22,177 bases of DNA from Phaeoceros laevis. Its lineage: Eukaryota > Anthocerotophyta > Anthocerotopsida > Notothyladales. This document shows positions 1-9,300 of this stretch, piece by piece (positions within the stretch are counted from its first letter, which is position 1; each line of letters begins with the position of its first letter). The stretch covers positions 1 through 22,177 of the forward strand of contig JBNGIQ010006688.1 of NCBI GenBank assembly GCA_049999765.1, in the 5' to 3' direction. Under the pieces are notes generated by a model. The model had not been told where the DNA came from and searched no databases. It worked only from the letters and a program-made list of their open reading frames with translations. A program made the translations under genes and the position numbers.

Positions 1-475
1 AGCTCAAAGCTGGCTAGATTAGGCTGGCAGGCTAAAATTGCTCTCAAGAACGGTTTAGCCGACACGTACGAGTGGTACTTGGCAAACTACGTTTCTTGAG
101 CTGTGCTGAGCTCCATGAGACATTCTTTACAAAGTCCTGTTTTTTGATCTGTGTGCTAAGAACAAAAAACTCTGTTGCATCCTTCTGGATGGGTTTCCAT
201 TCTTTACATTCGCACGAGTACAATACACTACTTGTCACAAACATGATACTTTCCTCAGAAGAGCTAATTCTGCGTTCGAAGACCATATTCACCACACCAC
301 TGGATGTTCCATACCTTCAGAGAGAAGTAGTTGCGTCCTCCTCTCCTAAGTACTAGCTAGGATATGCAGTGACGGTTACCGTCTTACTTTTTTTCAGGAG
401 CCTGTAAGTCCTTCCAAATCTACTCTCCAGGACCAGCGTACCTCTTGCAGATCTCACCTATCACTAAGCCTGAAC
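1..475. other. No recognisable gene
   Basis: Short open frames exist on both strands (72-356 plus, 44-295 minus), but none resembles a known family and they overlap each other. The stretch lies just past the stop codon of the minus-strand BPI-like fragment, so it may include its old 3' untranslated region. Nothing else is visible. Confidence 0.4.
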
Positions 476-625
476 TTATGATAGATACCCTGCTTGGTAT
501 TCCACGTCAGCACAGACGAGAATAAAACCGCTTTGGTATTGCAAGTCAGCATTCTTGATCTCAACGGCTGGGACCACGGGCAGCGGAAACTCCTTCAAAG
601 CCACGTTGATCAAGGGCAAAATTAC
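476..625 (-). pseudogene. C-terminal fragment of a BPI/LBP-type lipid-binding protein gene
   Basis: On the minus strand, an open frame from 625 to the stop at 476-478 encodes about 49 residues. It contains FPLPVVP, then ADLQ, then ILVCADVEY. This matches the C-terminal pattern of the BPI/LBP/CETP family: an N-x2-L-x-(G)FPLP segment, a short strand, then a hydrophobic strand ending in A(D/N)V-x-Y. Plants have such proteins (LBR-type), which bind lipopolysaccharide or lipid at the cell surface. Only the last strands of the second BPI domain are present. Upstream, the frame runs directly into a copy of the neighbouring Cys/His gene family, not into more BPI sequence. The bases at the join read TTTGCACAG/GTAATT, so the piece could also be a genuine last exon behind an acceptor, with the rest of the gene lost or outside the window. 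I treat it as a relict. The family assignment rests on the motif pattern alone. Confidence 0.6.
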
Positions 626-1555
626 CTGTGCAAACGTGTCGTAATATTCCAGCATAATCTGGAATAGCGTTGTTCTGCAGCTATTATCCGCAGCTGACAA
701 AACAGCTGAAGTAGTGTTCCCTGGAGAGCCACTGTAGATGCCTCCACTTCATCAGGCAGTTGAATGGCTGGCAGCTGAATGCGGCTGATGGTGGGAGATC
801 GTTCTGTATCAGGATGGTTAGCCCTTTCAATATCCAGCCACCTCTTGTAAACTCTTCTCACTAGCTGCCAGTCAATATTGTCCATCAACAGTCTTGGGTA
901 CTCGTATAATCTGTCCTGGGCGCTTGAAACCCTTGCTGGTGTTCAGTACCACCCAGTCCACTCCGCACTCCCCACAAATCTCACGCTCATGAGCCTGACA
1001 ATAACACAAGTTGTTGGAAACAACACAGGGCCTGCACATCCACATTAGCTTGAGCGACTCACACAGCCTTTTAGGGCAATTGTGCACGTGCCGGTTGGTT
1101 CTCTCCTGGGACTAGTAGCTCAGCAATGCCGCACAGTCAGAGATGAGGTCCCTAGCATGCATCCTGAGCAAAACCCTTCGACTCCATCTACTAACTGAAC
1201 AGGTAAACGGGAGTAGAGGGGCTGAAGGGCATCTGACTGAGCAGGAGTTCAGGCAAAAACCAAACCTGTGCGACTTGTTGGGGTCTGACAATACGCTCCT
1301 GCCCGCCGCCATTTCAATCCCGTAGTCCAGAAACCGTAGATCTCCCTGTATTATCAGGCAAGTGGTTCCGTTGTAAAAGATGAGCAATGTGCAGTTCTAA
1401 TCGGCCCATGTCCTTCCAACAACACTACAGACACATTGGAAGTCAAGAAAAACAGGAACCAAGCAACATTTTGAGCCTCGCGAGGCAAAAATTTGACGTC
1501 CATAACCCGGACGCACTCACGTGGTTGTCCGCTGATTGCAGTTCGTCAAACAAAA
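626..1555 (-). pseudogene. Truncated, frameshifted copy of the Cys/His plus HicA-like gene
   Basis: This is a second copy of the gene at 1985-4679, same strand, covering only its 5' third. The exon-1-like part (about 1514-1555) ends with the same splice donor, CAC/GTGAGT, but has an in-frame TGA where the intact copy has AlaMet (GCTATG). The exon-2-like part (about 1267-1344) keeps acceptor and donor. The exon-3-like part keeps the Cys/His motif (CRPC, YCQAHE, CGEC in 950-1050) and the WQLVRRVYKRWLDIE helix near 830-870. Two frame breaks are seen by aligning with the intact copy: a 2-base deletion near 910 and a 16-base deletion near 665. Similarity stops after the residues DTFAQ (Gln161 of the intact protein, counted from the Met at 4276). 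From there the sequence is BPI-like. The breaks make a functional product unlikely, though several splice signals survive. Confidence 0.8.
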
Positions 1556-1828
1556 TTTTCAGGTCACGCTCGTCCCTTCACTGCAAGCTCTTAGGCAATT
1601 CACGGAGGTACATAGTTACTCCCATTGTACCACTTCACTGGTAGGAGGCCCGGAAGTGCAAACTACTCGTGACAACTCACAGCTGCCAAGAGAGCTATCC
1701 AAGGATACAAGCTGCTGTACGGAGTTTAGACAGATTGCAATGCAGCCTTGTGCACTCTGCTGGTGCACCGTGCCTTCACCAAGTTGTAGGTTTGCTCGGA
1801 ACGAGGGCACCGTAACCAATTGACCAAG

Positions 1829-1890
1829 CGCATCCGTTTCTCTTACGAGTCGCATCCGTTTCTCTTACGAGTCACTTTCTTTTACGAGCT
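1829..1890. repeat. 22-bp direct tandem repeat, two exact copies plus a degenerate third
   Basis: Units at 1829-1850 and 1851-1872 are identical (CGCATCCGTTTCTCTTACGA plus GT). A diverged partial unit (CACTTTCTTTTACGAGCT) follows at 1873-1890. An 11-base direct repeat, AATTGACCAAG, brackets the patch at 1818-1828 and 1919-1929. The patch lies between the pseudogene and the 3' end of the intact copy, near where a duplication boundary would be expected. Confidence 0.85.
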
Positions 1891-1984
1891 CCAAATCAGA
1901 ATGCCTAGATCGTAAAGAAATTGACCAAGGACGGGGGTCTGTACAGTTGCATCCACTGGACTCCATTCTTGTAAAAATTATTCG

Positions 1985-4679
1985 TCATTGCTTCACTCTG
2001 TCAGCTGATATTGTCGCATGCTCATCGGCTGGTACAACCTCTGCGTACTTAATCTGAAGCCAGTCTTCAATGTGAACTCTATAAGAGTCTCTCTGGTCAG
2101 GACGACATTCATCACCAGGATGTGGCATGTGCAAAACCGTGCATCGACCAGTATGAGGGTCTACCACTTTTCTCTTGGATCCGTCCAGATTAAGAATCCA
2201 GCATCCAAAGCGAGTCAGTAGTTGGACAAGGTTGCTCCATTTCAGAGTGCCTTTTACCTTCCGCCACAGAATGTCACGAGTTATCAAGTCACTTTCCTTG
2301 AGTTGATTCAGTGACCGCTCACCACTGCGAGGAGTACCTTCACTTTTGTCAGAATGATCTGGGCTTGAGGGCCCAGAGCTTTGAGACCCTTCATCACCCG
2401 GCGTGGGACCTCTGGGCTCTTGCTGCTTCCTAGTTTTCACTTTCTCCTGAACAACAGGGGGAATATACTTCTCCAAGCTTCCGTCTCCAACTTCCCAAAA
2501 CAAAGATGGGTCTAGATTTTTTGTTTCTGGAACTTCCCGGTCTTCTGCTATATCCATCTTGTCCTGCGAAATTTGTGATCGCTTCTTCTTTTTCGATACA
2601 TCTTTCCGGTGCTTGTACCGGCTGGCCACATCCGGCTGTAGCAATGATTTCTCTTCCTGCTTCAATTGCTTGCGAATGGATTCACGATATAGCTGCGAAA
2701 AACGGGCCTTGAAAGCATTGAACATTTCTGGTGTGAAGCCTTTGGGCTGATAGGTCAGCAACGGAGCACGCATGAAGGATTCAGTATGCATGTAGCGAAT
2801 GGAGTTTTCCTTCACAAGCATACTTTGTTCCAAAGCAAGGCGCTCTGGAGTGGGAACCCGCTTACACATACTTGTCATAAGTGCTTCGTTCAAAGTGGCC
2901 GGCCCAGTCACTTTACCACTCGGAACAAGTTCTGTCTCATAAGTACCTGAATACGTGCGTGCTACATGATCCATCTTGGAGGTCACCTCCTTCCCTGCAG
3001 TCTCAAACTTAAAAGTCGAGAATTCAGCTTTGATATCAGCTTCTGGGGCCACCAAACGTGCCGCAAGAAGAATCACCTGCATCACCCGGAACCTTGTGCT
3101 GAGCTCATCGTAGCCTGCCATGATTCCACTGTTGACATGCTGCATTTGCTCCCTGTAATGGCTGGCTGCTTCAAATGCTGAAAGCAAGGACGAAACCAGC
3201 GGGAAGTCATACATGGGAGCCTTGCAAAGCCTAGCAATGACGACATGAATGTCTGCACCAGCCTTCAAAGCTTCCCCGTGGAAGGGATAGAATGGGAAGA
3301 ACCCACGCTGGTACACCATATGCTGAATTGCTCTCATCTGATCCAGTCTATGCTGAGCATACTGCAGGGACCAAAAGACATGTCCCACACAATGTAAAAG
3401 ACAAGCTTTGGCCTTGTCTGTTAGAACAGCCTGACCATCGGCATCCTCATTGTACTTTTCAAGGTGCAGCACAAATGCATCTGCAGTCAGCTCAAGTGCA
3501 CGCCAAAAGACTCTCTGGGAGCTGAGCCCCAGAAAGAAGCCAAGAGTGTTGACTATGCTTGCGGTGGCTTTCTGGGCACTCCCTGACTCCTTCTCAAAAG
3601 GTCGAAGGGTCCCATCTGCAAGAAGCTCCCGTAGTTTTGGCAAAGTCATTCCATACTGAGCAACAATTTGCTCTAGGTCTGTAGTACGGGCAGATGCCAG
3701 TATATATTTGTCAAGAAAATCATCCTTTGCCAGCCAGATCCTCTCGTCTTCTGCAAATTTGTCAGCCAACTCCTCCTCATACAGCACAGCTGCCTGTGCA
3801 AATGTGTCATAGTCTTCCAACATGATCTTAGCCTGGGTTGCATTAGAGTACCGTTGTTCTGCAGCCATCACCCGCAGCTGACGAAACAGCTGAAGCAGCG
3901 TACCCTGCAAAGCACTTGTCGAATCCTTCACTTCATCAGGGAGTTGCGCAGTTGGCAGCCTTATGTTCTTGATGGTAAGAGATCGTTCGGTAGCAGGATG
4001 GACAGCCATTTCAATGTCCAGCCACCTTTTATAAATTCTTCTTACTAGCTGCCAGTCACCCTTGTCTATGAGCAGTCTTGGAAACTCATAGATTCTATGT
4101 ATTGGACGTTCGAAACCCGCTCGGTTGTTATTGACCACCTTGTCCACATTGCACTCCTGACAAATGTCACGTTCATGAGCCTGGCAATACCACAGGTTGT
4201 TGGTCCTAACACAGGGCCTGCACCGTAAAAAACGTAGCTTGAGTGACTCAAGAGAGCGGACCCCGTTGCTTTCCATCCCATGATTAGGCCAATCTGAAAC
4301 AAGCAGGAAAGGAGAAGAAATGCATCAAAATGAACAGGGACTTAAGAAACAACCAGACCTGATAGGTGACCCTTCGGCATCTGACCAGACGTGCCTGTTC
4401 GCTGACATTGCTAATCCCATGTCAACAAACCGTGGGTCTTCCTGCATCATCAGGCAAGTGGTTCCATGGTAAGAGGTCACCAAAACGAGGTTATGCCTAG
4501 AACAAGGGGTACTAAGCAAACATTTGTGGCTCCTGAGCAAGGATTAAGCAAAGACATGATGCGAGCGAACTCACGTGGTTATTCGACAAGGCTAGCTCCC
4601 GGATCATAATCTGCAGGTCCTGTTCCCCCATAGCCCTGAGTCCCTCCGAGTCCAAGTTGGCCACTCCAAAAGTGTCCAT
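1985..4679 (-). CDS. Uncharacterised Cys/His-motif protein with C-terminal HicA-like domain
   Basis: A 763-residue frame runs from Met at 4276 to the stop at 1985. The upstream exons are my model: exon 1 4575-4679 (starts MDTFGVANLDSEGLRAMGEQ, donor GTGAGT), exon 2 4359-4441, exon 3 1985-4268 joined in phase. The acceptor of exon 3 is weak, so a start at 4276 is possible. Numbered from that Met, residues 19-42 form C-x2-C-x8-C-x2-H-x4-C-x2-C, probably zinc-binding. A helical region with WQLVRRIYKRWLDIE follows at 75-89. The middle (about 150-540) is mostly alpha-helical and unrecognised. KKKKR at 562-566 is a likely nuclear signal, and 610-660 is Ser/Pro/Glu-rich and probably disordered. Residues 670-745 carry W-x-NLVQLL, GS (699-700) and LHMPHP (715-720), a pattern like the HicA-fold domain of uncharacterised fungal proteins. 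No prokaryotic HicB partner is present. The function is unknown, and the domain call is inference from pattern. Confidence 0.7.
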
Positions 4680-5020
4680 CGTTTAGTAGTTGGAGGACTG
4701 TTACGTGATAGCTCGCACTCTCACCTGCTGAATTTGCTCAAGATATCTACCCTCTATGTATTTGTTGAAGCCGCTCTGTGGAGATCCGGTGCACGCGAGA
4801 GCAAAGCTTGCCGAGAACCAAATAGGGTATCCAAAGTAGGGATACTAGTAGAGGTTTAGCATTTCCATCATAGATGCACGGCGCCACCTCGTCAAGGCCC
4901 TTCACAAGTTCACATACCATACCAGGCTTGAACGCTTGAACTTGGAGTTGAAGCGTTGGGACTCGATTCGTCTCTTTAGGCATATTAGGCAAACTGAGGT
5001 GAAAAGTGCGGCGCAGCAAG
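4680..5020. other. Upstream region shared by two divergent loci
   Basis: This gap separates the start of the minus-strand Cys/His gene from the start of the plus-strand F-box relic, so it should hold the promoter of the former. A minus-strand open frame (4747-5019) resembles nothing I know. No clear TATA box is seen. Confidence 0.4.
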
Positions 5021-5830
5021 ATGGAGGATTGGAGGAGGCTGCCGATCGGCAGCGAAGATTATGTGCCTGTTGCCGTGGCGGTATGCCGTGAGGGCTTGTC
5101 GCCGTTGGTGCCATCTCGTTGACGCCTGCTCGTCGGAAACTTCAGTGGCGGGTGGTGTTCTCTACCCTGTTTGCCTACATTCCGAGCGAGCTGCAAGCTG
5201 GCGCGCTTGGGACAGTCCGGCTAGACGATGGAGGCAAATGCCGTGTTTCAACTTTGGCCAGCAGAAAGGATGGAAGACTTCCCCTACTTTGCTGGCGTCT
5301 CACAGGGGTCTTGTTCTGAAGTATATCCGTGCACTCTGGGCTTGTTCGTCTCCAACCCTCTGACCAGGACATTCCGTGCATTGCTACCCTGCCGAAGGTA
5401 GGTTGTATCCCCATGGGTGGGAACTGCAGGTGGATTCCAGTGGGCAATGCTGCCTATTTCCAGGACGAAAGAGAATGCACCGAATTGGCAGCAACTTCCC
5501 TTGCTACAGACCTTCCAGTCTACGTTCGGGTCATGGACTGTGGTGCAAACAAGCGGACAGGTGGCTCCTTTTCAGCCAGGCAACACATTTTTCAGAGTGG
5601 GGCAAGTTCTCTCTGTGGACACCTGGATCCAGCAGCCTCCTAAATGGTTTATGAGTGTCGATATGGCCTCAAGGTCCAAGGTTTGCGCGTCACTGCGAAA
5701 AGAATCTCCTTCATTGGAGTGCGAGGCATGTGGCTGTTCCATCATCTCCTCGGAGCATGCAGGTGAGGGGCTTGTGTATGAGACGTCTACAAGAGTGTGG
5801 CACCCTTGGTCTGGCTGTTGTGATTTCACC
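5021..5830 (+). pseudogene. Decayed F-box/kelch-type protein gene
   Basis: Pieces of an F-box protein occur in the right order but in different frames. MEDWRRLP at 5021 fits the start of an F-box. YAVRACRRWCHLVDA (5078-5122) fits its C-terminal helices. ARRWRQMPCFNF (near 5220-5255) and then LGLFVSNPLTRTFRALLP (near 5337-5390) fit the first blade of the associated domain. Further frames give DLPVYVRVMDCGA (near 5510-5550) and GLVYETSTRVWHPW (near 5768-5810), which fit later blades. At least two frame changes and several stops lie between them (for example near 5060, 5270 and 5400). An intact version would be an SCF ubiquitin ligase substrate adaptor. Introns could explain some frame changes, but I see no good donor/acceptor pairs, so decay is the simpler reading. 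The family call rests on short motifs. Confidence 0.55.
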
Positions 5831-6335
5831 ACCGAATGCTACTGAATGCTACCGAATGGCGACTACTGGGAGGACTGAAAGATCTGGCTATTCTGAGTTT
5901 GGCATGAGAACAGAGCCTTGAGTGCTTTGCGCCGAATTCTCACATGCTCACAATGGCTTAAACCTCAAACCCTAAAATTAATTGAAGCGAATTAAACAAA
6001 ACGTTTTAAGTTAACTGTTATCTGGAATGTTTGAACTTTGAATGGTGCGCTACTTTGAATGAGTAAAACTCTACAACTCTACACGGGCATGCCTGCCTTC
6101 TTCCCTATTATCGTACTTGATTCTAAGCCCGTCGATACTTTAGAGAGCTGAGTCTACTGTAACTAATTGGACAAAGTACGTAATTAGTCTAATGTGAGGT
6201 ACAGGGACTAGACGATGCCAGGGGTCGGAAGGCGAACATTGTTGGATGACTGCTGGGCGGGGTCGCGCAGCGTTGGGGACGCTATGACTTAAGAGTAGTC
6301 CAGGGCAGGGCAAGGCTGCGCAGGACGCGCAGGCG
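5831..6335 (+). promoter_or_regulatory. Upstream region of the NUP1 gene
   Basis: About 500 bases without coding signs separate the F-box relic from the NUP1 start codon. The left part is AT-rich; the last 130 bases are GC-rich and probably belong to the 5' untranslated region. It contains a telo-box (5967-5975) and a 7-base inverted repeat, ACTAATT ... AATTAGT, near 6162-6188. Confidence 0.45.
5967..5975 (+). promoter_or_regulatory. Telo-box motif AAACCCTAA
   Basis: An exact AAACCCTAA lies about 360 bases upstream of the NUP1 start codon. In plants this motif is common in promoters of growth- and translation-related genes and binds telobox factors. One copy can occur by chance, so a role here is inference. 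Confidence 0.35.
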
Positions 6336-9300
6336 ATGGCTGGAGCCGCTGTGCAGGCGCGGCCACCCGAGCCCTCACAGTCACCACTTCAGCTGCGGTT
6401 GCAGCAGCAGCAGCAGGTGCGGCGGCCGAGCATGGATGGCCAGGACCGGACGAGCTACGGCGGTAGCGGAGCAGGCGGGGGAGGCAAGGCGAGGTCCGCT
6501 GGAGCGGTAAACCGGCGCAAGACGCCCTACGATCGGCCTGCGCAAGGTCGTCATGCTTCTGGAGGCCCGCAGGCTGCAGCGCTTTTGAATGGACAGAGTC
6601 AGGCCCGGGAGGGCAGGGCCGCCTGGTTGGGCTCCGGTCTGGTGGGCACCGCGTCCAAGTTCTTGACGAGCGGGGCTTCTTATCTGCTCTCCTCCGTCTT
6701 TCGCCGTCGTCCTAATGCTCCGCTTTCACTCACGTACGGCGCCGACACAACTATAGGTACGTCTTGTTTTGTTCATTGGAGGCAATCAGGGAACTTTGGC
6801 CCTCGTGACTCGAGATCAGCTCTTATCCGAATGCAATGGCAAACCTAGGGTGTGGAGCTGCTGGCTGTAGTACAAGCAGCTCCTCCTGCTTTCCCTTTTG
6901 GGGATTCAAAGAACCTGATTTGACGAGTTGGATGTTAAGCACTTGAAGCGGCCTTCATTCTGGTTGCACTAGATTCTGTGTCCATGCGGGTGGCGTTTGC
7001 TCTCGTGAATCCACCAACCTGGTGCTTCACTTCTAGAGAATCTGAAGCGTACCTAGTCACGAGCATTCACCTCGTCCTATCTGCTTAAAATTGGCTCTGT
7101 TTTGAAGACTGTTTTATTCGCCTGATTGCAGACGAAGAAGAAGAGCCCAGAGATGGCATGGCTGAATGTTCACCGCTCAAAACAAGGGTACAATCATCCT
7201 GCCCGCTTTTAAGCCCAATCTTGTTTGGGCTTGAAAGCTAATTATTGAATTTTTTTTGGCCTGTAGTATGCTGGGCAAGTTTGTTGCTGAGTTGAATAAG
7301 TCTGTTGAACCCACAGGACCTCAGCGATGGGCCAGAAAGAGCCTCACAATATAGACAAAGTGAAGGGGCTGGCACGTCAAATGAACTGAACACGTTACTA
7401 CTGCAACAAACCCTCAGCAGGTGAGCTGTGCAGGCAGCTGTCAAATTATGTTTGACCTCAGTCATTCTTTAGCTGGTAAGCAGCCACTCTCCATCTGTTT
7501 GTCCAAAGTCATCTCAGTCTAATCCTTGTTTTCTGCAGTGAGGAGTATGCCAGGTTGACACAGTTGTTGCAGTCGAGGGTTGTTGATAATGGTGTCAACA
7601 AAGAACATCAAGTGCAAGATTTTGAAATAAAAGGCACTGCAGATGGTGCACAGAAACATACCGAATCAGGTCGACCATCTGACACACAGCGACGGAGGGA
7701 TCAGCCGATAACCCAGTCGAAGGGGCCTCAGCTGAATGGCATTCAGAATGGTGCATTGGAAAACTCCTCCACAACACCTGGAGGCGCTGAGGTTGGCTGG
7801 GTTTTGAGATGTGCATCTTGAGTTGGGTCTCAAAGTTTAGGTTTTAGGTACATGGGGCTCACTCCCTCGGCTTCGCGCTCTTTGCTGAAACTTATGGCCT
7901 GGTTGCAGCTCAACAATGGGTCAGACTCTCCTGTGGAAATAGCGAGGGCGTTTATGGGGGAGCGAGTCGCAAGGGGACCAGGATCTGCATCACCAGGTCA
8001 AGGACAGAAGGTGCTTGATGGTAATGTAGTTGGATCAGGCCTTTCTCCCCTACCAGCGACTAGCCGGGCTCTGGTTCCAAGAGTTGGCACAAATGAGGTG
8101 CCACACAACATTTTTCAAACGCCGCCTGCAGCACGTGCTTTCCGAGGACTGCCGGGATCAACGTACACCCCCTACAGCAGGCCAGTTTACGGTCAAGCTG
8201 CTCGAGAGGTGAACAGCTTCATTTTGCTGTGGAACATTTAGGTTTCAATGTCGTTCATTATCTGTATCTTAACACGTCTCAAGTGGAGGTGGCAGTTAAC
8301 GGTGGAGGCATCGCAGGAGGGTGCTGCACCGTCAAGGTGGACTCCAATCAGGGTTCCCGTAACTGGTGGTCCTCAGGTAAACATGCTATGTTTTCACTTG
8401 CACTTGGGTTTCAACATCAGCAGGGCATCTACTGTCTGTGCATGTGGTATTCTTGAAGGCGAATGCAAAATGTATGATCTCCTCACATTTGAAGTGTTTC
8501 TCTGCGGGCCTATTTTCATCTTATAATTATTTGGCTTTCTACAGAGTCTCAAAAGGAGGAGCACTGCTTTGGATGATGGCTGGGCATCTGTTGGACCGAT
8601 CCGGAGGACTAGGCGGAAGTCATTGGCTGCATCTACCATAACAAGTTTTGGCACTCCGAGAAGTTTTGGTCTACTGGGAGACAGCCATGGTCGTGACTCC
8701 CCACTCCAGAAGACTCCATTTCGAGATGCTGAAAGTGGACTAGGATTACATGGAAGCAGAATGGTCAAAGAAGGTCACATCGATCAGAGAAAATCTGCCT
8801 TTGGCCCCAGCAGTGCAGCAAAGGTTGATGATCAGATGGGTGAGGCAAGTAGGCTGGCCACTGTACCTGTACAATCAACTGAGACTGCCCGGAAAATACT
8901 GGAAACACTGGATAGGATTACATCTTCCCCAAAGGGCAAGCTGTTGGATGATGAGCTGGCTTTGATCAATAGCAGACCCCAACCTCCTCTGACAATGGGT
9001 ATGCTCAACGACCATGCACAAAGAAGTATGCAAGATCCTGGTTTCTTGACCACTCAAGTAACTCAAAGCTCTCAGGAAGTTCGAGCTTCAGGCCATGTGT
9101 TTGGCCAGCTTGGTGAAAGTGGGGCACAAGCTACAAGTGGTATGGTTACGGTCCGCGACACGAAGAAAGCTGTGTCAACCAGGTTTTCTGCAGTTTCAAG
9201 TGACGTCAACGCTGAAACTAAAGCATCTGAAGCCGCTATAGCTGTAGTAACAGAAAATGAAGATGAGCGTATGAGATGGTCTGAACCTCCGGTAGAATCC

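Noticed and set aside
1985-4679. A bacterial-type HicA/HicB toxin-antitoxin system
   Set aside because: The HicA-like part is the end of a long, intron-containing eukaryotic protein, and no HicB-like partner is near.
4747-5019. Minus-strand 90-codon open frame upstream of the Cys/His gene
   Set aside because: No family likeness and overlapping frames on the other strand; probably chance or untranslated leader.
6399-6417. CAG run as an expanding trinucleotide repeat
   Set aside because: Only about five CAG codons, in a variable N-terminal region of NUP1; short and unremarkable.
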